From Siphonodentalium dalli (lineage: Eukaryota > Mollusca > Scaphopoda > Gadilida > Siphonodentaliidae): 64,000 bases of DNA. Under the pieces are notes generated by a model. It was not told the DNA's origin and searched no databases. It was given only the letters and a program-made list of their open reading frames with translations. This document shows, piece by piece, positions 48,300-58,900 of the stretch (positions within the stretch are counted from its first letter, which is position 1; each line of letters opens with the position of its first letter). The position numbers were made by a program, and so were the translations under genes. The DNA lies in contig CP136069.1 of the NCBI GenBank assembly GCA_032622095.1, positions 200,171,239 through 200,235,238 on the forward strand. The letters are read 5' to 3'.

Positions 48300-49130
48300 T
48301 TCTTTGCTTTACCAAATCCATTGCCACGCCCACAGGCGACATTCTCACCAATCGTCACAAAACTTCACTTGAATATTGGGGGCGACCACTAAATGGGGGC
48401 CATGGATTGTTTTTCTAACGGCAATCTTGGACTTAATCTTTACATGACTAATTCCTTCGGCACACTATATAGGCAGCATCCCTTATCCTTATTTGTTGAT
48501 AACATTGGCACCTGCAGCTATCTTGTGCTTAACATTTTAATCCATCGGCATACCCAGCAGCCACCATTTATTGGAGAAATGTTTTTAAAAATTGCATGCA
48601 TGTTTGGGATCACCTCTAGATGGGAGCTATCGAATTTTAAAGATTTTCTACAACCACCGACAGCCATTTTCGACTTTACGCAGTGATGATTACATACTTT
48701 GGCACGCGCTATAGGTCTCACCCGTATCTGATTGTCACCAAATTTCATATGGATCTTCGGTGTTTAGCCCAGATGGTAGCTACTGAATTTTTCCGAATTT
48801 CGTTGAAAAATATGGATGACAGCAGCTGCCTTGGATTTCACATTATAATCCACCGCCACACCGTGCAGCCTATGTTTTTTATCTCAAGATGATTTACACA
48901 TGCATGGTTTTATCACCTCTTGAGCGATTTCAATGAAAAACGTGGCTGCCGGCAGCTATGTTGGATTGTTTCTTTACACGACTATAACCGTCGGCAGAAC
49001 ATATAGGCCACATCTGTCATCCCATCCGTTCATAACAAAACAGCAAAGGGATCATCGGGTGATCTCTATGTGGGTGCAATACATAGGACTCATCCTGCAC
49101 TTTTATTTTCCAGTCGTCTGATTTTATCGC
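48300..49130. repeat. Degenerate tandem repeat of roughly 270 bp
   Basis: Three loose units share blocks such as CGGCA/G..CTATAGG, ATTTCGTTGAAAAA, GGCAGCTA/GCAGCTGCCTTGGA and TTAATCCATCGGCA. Strongly diverged; open frames across it are unassigned. Confidence 0.55.
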
Positions 49131-49249
49131 CTTAACATCCCTCCAAATCAACAGTGGACCATTCCGATTTACACTTTTGAACTGAATCGGATCATCAATT
49201 TAGTACCGAAAGGGTTAATTCAGATTTGTAAACTCTACCGGTCAATTTA

Positions 49250-49725
49250 ATCTTTTTATCAACCAGCGGGTTTATTTCCTAGAGATATATCACCACGGTA
49301 TCTGCCATATACGTTGCATATCTGTCAAATTCTTCAGCCGGGTTTATGTTATTAACCAGTGGGTTTATTTCTTAGAGTTATAGCGGACATGGTATATATG
49401 TGCATGGCCCTCGTTGGCATGTTAGTCAACTTCATACGCCGGATTTATTTTATGAACAAGCGAGTTGATATTTGTGAGGCACAGCAACACGGTATTATTA
49501 TTCTGTCCTCGTGGACATATCAGTCAAATTCATCAGCCGGGTTTATGTTATTAACCAGTGTGTTTATTTCTTAGAGTTATAGCGGTCATGGTATATGTGG
49601 TTCTCATTGGCATATCAGTCAAATTCATCAGCCGTGTTTATTACTTGAAGGTATAATGGAGGTGGTATCTGCCATACTCGTTAGCATATCTGTCAAATTC
49701 ATCTGCCGTGTTTATTACTTGATGG
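49250..49725. repeat. Roughly 110-bp satellite, about five copies
   Basis: Units carry CCAGTGGGTTTATTTCTTAG, GTTATAGCGGACATGG and GGCATATCAGTCAAATTCAT. The same satellite resumes at 50440-50605, so the SINE region between them is an insertion into the array. Confidence 0.8.
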
Positions 49726-49726
49726 G

Positions 49727-50150
49727 AGTGTGATGGCCGAGTGGTTAGCCCGTTCAACTACTGGCCAAAGGTTTCGCTTGGACCCCGGATCGATTCACCT
49801 CGATCCTCGACAAAACAAAAGTCTGGAGTTCTGAGCGAGGTTATATAACGTAACGTGTATGCCTCGCCGAGGTGTCGTTAAGCGGTAATCATCTCCCGCC
49901 CGGTGTCATGTACAGGGATGACACTATGGTTTGATCACGCCGTCCCATTGGGTGGGGACATTAATGGCTGTCCCGTGTACAACCATGTGTGCACGTTAAA
50001 GAACCCTACTGTGGGCAACGATCCACACGTTAATGGCAAAATTCCTGTCTAAATTCCTCCCTTCGGGGCGTAAGTTGATAGACATTTCAGGTGATGGCGT
50101 AATAGAGTTATCTCTCTTCAATCTACATAGCTGTGTGTATATATAGTACA
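49727..50150 (+). mobile_element. tRNA-derived SINE
   Basis: The head GGGAGTGTGATGGCCGAGTG contains a perfect polymerase III A box (TGGCCGAGTGG), and GGATCGATTCA about 45 bases later fits a worn B box. It thus looks like a Leu/Ser-type tRNA without anticodon-stem pairing. The body includes GCACGTTAAAGAACCC, a motif common in conserved cores of invertebrate SINEs. A partial duplication of the tail (TATAGTACATTGTAG) recurs near 50345, and a (CCATA)n run ends near 50436 where the host satellite resumes. Not a functional tRNA. Confidence 0.72.
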
Positions 50151-50439
50151 TTGTAGCATTCGATTGTGTGACACAGTAATGTGAAGGTTCAGCAACGTCG
50201 GCGGGTACGCTTACATGTGCGGCAACACAGATCAAAAGGCTCATCCAAGTTTGAGGTCCACTGTGCGCAGGTCAAAGGCTCATTTCAGGTATACTGTGGT
50301 TTTGCATGTAGAGGGTGACGTTACGATATAAAACATGTGTTTGTATATAGTACATTGTAGGATTCTACCCTATCTGATGGGGGTGCGCCGACAAGTCAAC
50401 GGCGGGGAATTTCACCATACCATACCATACCATACCAAT

Positions 50440-50605
50440 GGCGGTGGCATCTGCCATACTCGTTGGAATATCAGCCAAATTTATCAGTCGGAGTTATGTT
50501 ATGAACCAGTGGGTTTATTTCTTAGAGTTATAGCGGACATGTTATATGTGGTTCTCGTTGGCATATCAGTCAAATTCATTATATGAACCACTGGGTTTAT
50601 TTCGC
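50440..50605. repeat. Continuation of the roughly 110-bp satellite
   Basis: Resumes with GGCATCTGCCATACTCGTTG and AACCAGTGGGTTTATTTC, matching 49250-49725 after the SINE-containing interruption. Confidence 0.8.
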
Positions 50606-51548
50606 GGTTCGTGACAATGACACGCATGGTCGCCGGTATTATCAAATCGACATGAATGGCTAAGCTGAGAGTTTCACGCCCTGGAGTGGAATTCGCAATT
50701 CGAAATCGTTATCTGATGGAATTGCCAGTTACTCGCCGATGGCCGGTTCTATGCCGCACATGATCGATAAGTTTTTCAGCCATTTAAATCACTGTTAGAT
50801 TAGCCGTAAGTGTGCGGATAGGACCACCACTAAAAATGTCTTGATGTGGCCTTAGTTTCTGAAAACGACATTAAAGCCCAATCAATCAATCTAAATTATA
50901 TGACTGGAAACAGTATTTATGTGGCCTATGACGTCCGTATACAAGTAGTGTACATGTATGTATCGACCTATTTGAATTCCCGGAGCCGGAACGGTGTGTG
51001 ACCAAACCGAGAATAATATCAGGTTTTAAACCGCCGTCAGGGTTTCACATAGCCGTGACATGCAGTGGTGTCTTCTTAACTATAGCAATGTTACCATAAT
51101 AACTAGGCCACTACAGAGGAGATTGTGTAGCATCGGAACGTTACTCAGTGGCATCGCGTTACCTTTGATCTATGCTCTTTTCAACAACATTAACGGGCAC
51201 ACGTGATAATCCAATACGGTTTTTTTGTGGATCGATATACAATACATTAACATTGTTAACACTACAATTTATCACAGGGACATTTAAGTGGAAAGTAAAT
51301 AACGAAATGTGTTCCATAGTTATTGCAACTAAAAGAATCCCATTAACAATGCAACGTTACTAACTGAAATGTTCCATGATAACGTTTATTGAGTGGTTTA
51401 ATTTATGTCATTTATGCTCACCTGGATCCAGTCAGATGCATTCATACTGCAGCTATTATTCGATAGATTAATACCTAAATAACGTCAGTGTTCTGTGGAC
51501 TCGTTACCAGCACCAAGTTTCCTGTGCGAAGGAGTACCAGCTGAAGTG
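50606..51548. other. Intergenic stretch without recognised features
   Basis: No gene, RNA or mobile-element end supported. Confidence 0.4.
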
Positions 51549-51920
51549 CTACGCCGCGGAGTTGCATAGTGTAGTGAGCGCGAAGCGTCTGAGGCCGCGG
51601 AGTTGCACAGTGTAGTGAGCGTGAAGGATCGCAGGCCGCGGACTTGCACGGAATAGTGAGCGCGTAGCGTCTGATGGTGCGGAGCTGCACAGTGTAGTGA
51701 GCGCAAAGCGTCTAAGGCTGTGGAGTTGCACGGAATAGTGAGCGCGATGCGTCTAAGGCTGTGGAGTTGCTCATTGTAGTGAGCGTGAAGCGTCTGAGGC
51801 CGCGGAGTTGCACAGTGTAGCGAGCGCGAAGCGTCTAAGGCTGTGGGGTTGCCTAGTGTAGTGAGCGCGAAGCGTCTGATGCCGCTGAGTTGCACGGAGT
51901 AGTGAGTGCGAAGCACCTGA
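51549..51920. repeat. 41-bp minisatellite immediately upstream of the GRL gene
   Basis: About nine units of GCGGAGTTGCACAGTGTAGT followed by GAGCGCGAAGCGTCTGAGGCC. It ends about 40 bp before the GRL start codon, so it occupies the presumed promoter or 5' UTR. The long minus-strand frame over it reflects a period that happens to be free of stops. Confidence 0.92.
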
Positions 51921-51961
51921 GTCATAAACGAGACTAGGGATTCAGACGTTTGGTGGTCACT

Positions 51962-52918
51962 ATGGGAAATAATGCGAAAGCTGAGAGCAAACAGGAATCT
52001 GGAACTGAGCAAAGACTCGATCATTTTGGCGACGTCATGACGCTTATTCGTGCCAACAAGGCGGTTGGGTGTCTCTTTGTTAGTCCGAGGAAGAGTGTAA
52101 TAGTGTTTGTGTGGTGTATACTACTCTGGATTGTATTGGGTTTTGATTCTTTTATTTTTCTCTGGAATTTCGTGACGCAGTATAATTGTCTATGTAGTAA
52201 ACCCGGCGACCTGGTACTCTGTTGGAGCACGTTCGTTTATAAATTTTCCCATATGCTGTTCTACGGTGTGGGCCTTATTGTGGGCTCAATGCGACTCGAT
52301 GAATTCGAAAAAGCAATCGATGCATATCGGTGTCAATTTTTGACTGACAGAATTCCCACGAAAAGAACGAAAATGTTTATAGCCATACTTATCATCGTTC
52401 CGATATCTTTGGCGAGTACTGGATACAGCGTCACGTGGTTCACGACTGTTACCAATGGAAACAACTCAGTAACTGTTTATTATGACACAGATGATCCCTT
52501 TCAAATGATGATAATCGTAACAGATATTGTTATTAACGTACTTACATCGATTCAATCAAGTACAATTTATATATTCGTCTCGACAGTGCTGAGTCTGCTG
52601 ACAACGGAATTCCAATATATCTGTCAGAGAGTCGAAAATTGCGTGGCGGAACGAAACAATTCGGGTAATCGTATATCGAATTCTGACAGGATGAGATTCG
52701 AAGCACTCGTGAGAATCGTAGATCGTCTTGATGCCCTCGTGAGCCACTTTGTTGCCGTTGTTTATTTCCGGGGTGTAACGCTCATTTGCATGATGTCATA
52801 TGCTCTGGTCAACGAGCCCCCAACGTCTGCCGGATTCACATTTGCGAAAGGTGTGACTATTTTGGTCGGTCTATACATGACTCTCTATACATACCGGGCC
52901 ATGCATCTTCATTCAGTG
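51962..52918 (+). CDS. GRL gene exon 1 (residues 1-319)
   Basis: Encodes the N-terminus and membrane segments 1-6, including the long loop after segment 4 (FVSTVLSLLTTEFQYICQRV to RIVDRLDALVSHFVAVVYF) that resembles the corresponding region of insect gustatory receptors. It ends TCA GTG|GTAAGT, a strong phase-0 donor. A 79-bp tandem duplication makes a second identical donor at 52998; its use would shift the frame. Confidence 0.85.
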
Positions 52919-55900
52919 GTAAGTGTAATAGGTGACTATATTCATCGGTCTATACATGACTATGTTTACATACCGGGCCATGAATCTTCATTCAGTGGTA
53001 AGTGTAATTTAATTTATCACATAATTAACACACACAACAGCTTTATAATTAGTTGTAAGACACATGTGTAATATTAGCGCGTGCGATGACGTCAGTCACG
53101 TCACGCAATTTTTTAAATGACTTGCGAGTGTTGAAGTTTATGATTGTTGTTTTCGATGAATACTTCGCGTTTATTTGATCATGTGATAAAATGTATCTCA
53201 AACTCGCTCTATTTTATACGTAATTTATCAACCTCGTCCACTAAATTATATTTGAGCTTCGGTAAACTTCAGCTCAAATCGAATTTATTGAACTCGGTTG
53301 ATAAATTCCATACAAAACAGAAAATCGTGTGAGATCCTCTATTTATTATTTTCTTATTTCTTTTCAATAATTAAAACTGGCAATTAATATAATAGTAAGC
53401 TGGTTGTCGCCAAATGCAATAAATTCCCTGTAATAACAACGATATAATATCGATAATAATTGAGTCGAAGATGTGTTCATCGTCAGCATTATTGTTTTCG
53501 GAGTAAGTCGCCTTGAGTTGACCCCTTTCACATATTAACATACATATACAGAATAAAATAAACGAATGAATGCAGTTTTAAAGTTATCCCTGACATGTAG
53601 TCGTACATATATACCGTTGGTTATAAAATTTCCTATCGAATAGCGCCTTGCACTGTTGAACGATTCAGTGGAAACAATGTATTCTGGTAAACTGTTCCAG
53701 TTTATAATCACTCTGTGAAAAGAATATTCGCACAACTTTTACAATTATTGCTTTTGCATCTTATGCTTATGCACACGTGTTTTTTTTGTGGAGTTAGTTT
53801 TCAGAAAAACCGACATCTATCTATGTTGTACAATCCGTGTGTACATTTCTATCGTTTCTCTCCGATTTAGCAGGTATATGAGAGCCATGAGGCCACATTA
53901 CTATTATTTCTCCCCGATTTAGCATGTATCTGAGAGACATGAGGCCACATTTCACAAGGCGATTATGATATGACAGATTCCATAATGTAGCTATCATCTT
54001 GGTAGCTATCATTTTGGACAGATTATAATGTTCGCGAATGTTTATTTAGATGTGTACTACTAATTACGTTTTAATGTTTTATCAGCATTACTATTATGTC
54101 TCTCTCTCTCTCTCTCTCTATTTCTCCCTCTCTCTCTCTCTTTATAATCGAAAGTACGCTTGCTTATGTATCAAATGCGATTGACTTTCAGGACTTTATC
54201 TGTTCATCGAAATTGAGGTTTTCGACGATATATCCCGAGGTCTAGTTCTAATGTTGATTTGAAAAATCGCCGGTCTCGCTTCAGTATCAATAATGTAGTA
54301 TGTGTTTAACTGGTTGTTATGCCCAAAGTGAATAATATGTTTTATGGTTTATGGCAATTATGCCAAAGGGGATGTCAGGAATGATAACTTATTGGCAAGG
54401 TCCGCAAGCACCACACCGACACACCGAGCAGGCAGATAAAAACCCGCGTGATGCATCGACTGGTAACCGGAAGGCGTGAACCCACGGCTATCTAAAAGTC
54501 AACAAAAACAGTTAGGATAGTAGAACGGTTGATTATTCATCGGTTATGTGAAGTTTTAATTATGCGATAATAGTATAAGGCATATACATGTATATATTGA
54601 GTATACAGAGAAGTTACACACCCATAGTTACACAAATATAGATAAAGGTCATCGTAGCATGCATTGGATGAGTATATATACCTGTAGTTCCCGATAAATA
54701 TAGTTAAAGGTCATCGTAGTGTGCATTGGATGAGAATATTGAAATAGGCAATATATAGAGTAATGAAACAATTTTTTAAATGTATATATAAAATAGGTTG
54801 TCGTTTGTTATTTTTTTAGTGTTTATTTTTTGACTTATCGTACTAGCTTGATAACACAGAAGGAATCAATTGTTTGGAAAATGTTTACTAAGTCCGTTCC
54901 GAAATCATATTTTTGTACCGAAAGTTGGTCCTATAAAAAAATGTTTGGCCACAGCAGCTCATCAGGTACACCTCTGGTCTATAACAGATATAAAGCAATC
55001 TGTTATTTCATATATGGTTTCGGGAGTTAAGTGCACGACCTTATGGACAGACCAGTTCTCCCGTACAGACCAAGTCCTTGGCCTGTACGCTGAAAGCCAG
55101 AAAATTGCCTGCTGATTCCTTCAATATCGAACTAGTATGAACTGCCAAAGGTATTTTATCACGCGCGATGGTAACAGTGCACTGTAAAATCGCGACGGTA
55201 TTATTGTCCGAACACATAATATATTTATAAACTGTGTTGATAGTTTATAGGTGGTCTAACCACAAATTTGCGCAAAGTAAAACCGTGTTTTGTACGGTAA
55301 AAACCCCATCAAAACAAAACGTAGTATAAATTAACATTAGTTTACCTGTAATCAGAAAATAAACACATGTATTAACCTCCATGTAGTTTTCCCGTTCGTC
55401 AGTACATGTGAATGATTTAAGAACACATATCCTCTATTCGCGAAGGAGCCTAAAATGCACAGCCTACCCGGGCTTAATTCCTGCCAGTATGAAGCGCAGA
55501 CGTTATGAGAAACGTCATGATTCACGAGCTCCGGTGTGACGTATATCCGCCCGTGACGTCACACGTCAGGTGCGTGTAAGACAATTTAAAGGGATACATA
55601 TTGAACGTGTGTCGCCCATAACAAAATAAATTCGTATTATATAATCAACTGTACAGTTGGGATGTGGATATTATATAATTATTCCAAGAATAATTTGGGT
55701 GAATTATGATTTCGAGTTGCGGCCATTCCCTTAGGTTAGTTTAAGCTCTTTTAAAGAGCGTTGTTACATGAGCATGTGCATGATTGAACCAACCCATTAA
55801 GGAGTGTCTATAAATTTGTAAAAATATATCGTAATTGGGTATCAAAATGGCTGTGTACATCGCGAAATTAATTATTATACCAACGAGCGCGTTCACGTGA

Positions 55901-58900
55901 TGGTATGGAAATCATAAGCGGGAAGTTCCATTTATAAATAATATCTTGAAAACATATTTTGTGTAAATGTTATGTATCACGACTGTACTGTCGTGACTAA
56001 GGTTTCGATCACTTGTACTGTTAGGATGTGTATATTATATAATAATTCCAAGATTAATTTTAGTGAAATGATTCCGACTTTTGGCCATTCCCTTAGGTTA
56101 GTGTAGTTCATTTAAAGAGCGTTGTTTCTTGAGATGTGCGTGATTGGCATCACACAATTAAGGAGTGTTCATAAATTTGTATGATTATCGTAAATGGGTA
56201 CCGGGTTTTCTGTGTCCACTGCGAAATTAATGATTATAACAACAGGGCGCGTTCACGTGGTGGTATGGGAATAATAAGGGGGGAGTTGTGTTTATAAATA
56301 ATATCGTGAAGGCACCATGTGTAAATATTATGCATAGCGACTTTACTGTCGTGGTTAAGGTTGTGAAAAGGGGGTGGTACTCCATTGTATGCATGAGTCC
56401 TGTACCAAGTAATTTAATTGGATGAATTTTACCGGTTACCAATCATTCTCATTACTATTAAATTTCCCTCTCCATCAAAATACATGACGTCAAACTGGAT
56501 AAAAAATCCGCGCGAACGAGAGTCTCTCATACCGGTAATCACGAGTCCGTTAATTGTTTAGATTTTACACGATATATTAACACGAGATTCGTGTGATGAA
56601 CGAGGCGCGTTCACGTGGTTGTAGGGAAATCATACATGGGGGGAGTTATGTTTATATTTTATAACAAATCAATTTCATGCGATAATGTACGCTATAACTG
56701 AAGAGCTATGTTACCTTTTTATAAGAATATAGGTCAGAGTCCTCATATGTGGTCCCTCACGTAATATATGATTGTCCGTGCGGCATATATGCCTGATTTT
56801 AGAAAACACTACATATGTCATGGTACTGAATACAAATGTGTAGTCTACCCCAAGATGGCTGTCACAGCTCTGAAGTACCAGACGTTACAGAAACACGTCA
56901 CAACCACGCGCTCCGGTATGACGTACTTACCAGTGACGTCACAGGTCAGGTGCGTGCAAAAATTATTTAAAGGGATATATATCGGATGCGTTTTATTTAC
57001 AAACTAAGTTGTAGATTTCAGAAAACAATTTCGTTGTATGTAACCAACTGTACTGTTGGTGTGTGCATAATATATATTAATTCCAAGATAGATTATGGTG
57101 AATGGTTCCGAGCTGCGAGCATTACATTGAGTTGGTGTGAGCTCTTTTGAAGAGCGTTGTTGCATGGGCATGTACTAGTACTAGTAAGTGGCTAATAACC
57201 ATACCTTTGAAGAGTATTCATACTATTGTAAAAAATATCGTAAATGGGTATCTAAAATGGACGTGTCCATCCCGAAATTAATGATAATAACAACGAGGCG
57301 CGTTCACGTGGTGGTAGCGAAATCCTAAGGTGGAGTTGCGTTTATATTATTATAAAAATTCAATATCATGCATCAATATATGCTATCCCCTAAAAGTCAC
57401 GGAAACAAATTCGTTTTATATAACCAACTGCACTGTTGGGGTGTGGATATTATATCTTAATTCCAAGATAGATTATGTTGAATGGTTCTGAGCTGGGCCA
57501 TACCATTAAGTTAGCGTGAGCTCTGTTAAAGAGCGTTGCTGCTTGAATGTGTAAGTGACTCAACATAAAATTTTATAAATTATCGTAAATGGGTATCAAA
57601 AATGGACATGCCTACCGCGAAATTAGTGATTATAACAAAGAGGCGCGTTCGCGTGGTGGTAGAAAAATCCTAAGGGGTGTGATTATATCATTATAAAAAT
57701 TTAATTTCATCGCCAATGTGTTCTATAACCTAAAAGCTACGGAAACAAATTCGTGCTATATGACCAGCTGTACTGCTGGGATGTGGATGCTACATATTAA
57801 TTCCAAGATTGATTATGGTGAATGCTTCCGAGCTGCGGCCAGTACTTAGGTTAGTATGGGCTCTTATAAAGAGCGTTGTTACTTGAGCATATAAGTGATT
57901 AAAACCATATCATTAAAGAGTATTCATAAAATTGTAAAATATTGTAAACAGGTATTAAAATGGACGTGATCATTCCGAAATTAATGATTATAACATACCC
58001 CTATTACCATTTATAATTGTTATATATGCTAGGAATCAAATTACCTAATTGCCTCACGTGCCTTTAACTGGTTGTTATGCCCAAAGTGAATAATATGCAT
58101 CTTGTCAGAATTAAACCTCATTTGCCAATCGTTCGACCATTTACAACCTTTGTCGACGGATGCTTCCTAATCCATGTTATCGGGCGAACCATATAAGCTC
58201 CTGTCGTCGGCAAAAATGTTACATATTCAAGGTTGTCGGGTAGTATTGTTCCAAGCAGATCCCGTGAGGAACACCACTTTTAACATCCAATAATGACGAA
58301 GCTTCACCCAAAACGACCACCCGTTGATAACGTTCTACTGAGAAGTTGTGAAACCATCTTAGAAGTCCGCCAGAAATTCCATAGCATGGAAGTTTATGTT
58401 CCAATCGGACGTGATGAACCGAATCTAACGCGCCTTACGAAAACGTTCTTTAAAAAAACTTCTTTAAATATTTCCGTTATTTCGTCAAAAACACTTCTTT
58501 ATAAATGGCCAATCCTTAAAGAATTGCCTGGGAAATCAAGCCACTCACTGACATCCACTATTGTGTGCTTCAGATACACGCTCCTTTAAGACATCTTCAT
58601 GGTATAGAGGTCACCAAACTCGATGAAGACGATTTCCGGGAGGTAAGTACATGTAGGGTGTGTATAATAATGCCGTACTCCATATATACCACTAAACGAC
58701 TCATGACTTATTAAAGAAGAGAGACAGGATTATCTCCATCCCATCGGGGAGTGACGAAGCACGTGCATGATTTATGTCATAACAGATCAATTCACAAAAC
58801 AGAGGTCAATGATGTGTTGAAAAGTTTCCGATGCATTGTTAAACTCAACTATTGTTGGAAAACTGAATACATTGTGATATATCAATAACTAATTTTACTC

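Noticed and set aside
49727-49800. Functional Leu/Ser tRNA gene
   Set aside because: A and B boxes are visible, but acceptor and anticodon stems do not pair and the sequence continues into a SINE body.
51485-52024. 179-codon minus-strand protein rich in repeated SLRRFALTT-like units
   Set aside because: It is the reverse translation of the 41-bp minisatellite and overlaps GRL exon 1 on the other strand.
52945-53071. Extension of GRL exon 1 to the stop at 53072 as the true C-terminus
   Set aside because: The extension is a duplicated exon end followed by intron-like sequence with a GTAAGT donor. It lacks transmembrane segment 7, which is found in the downstream exon.
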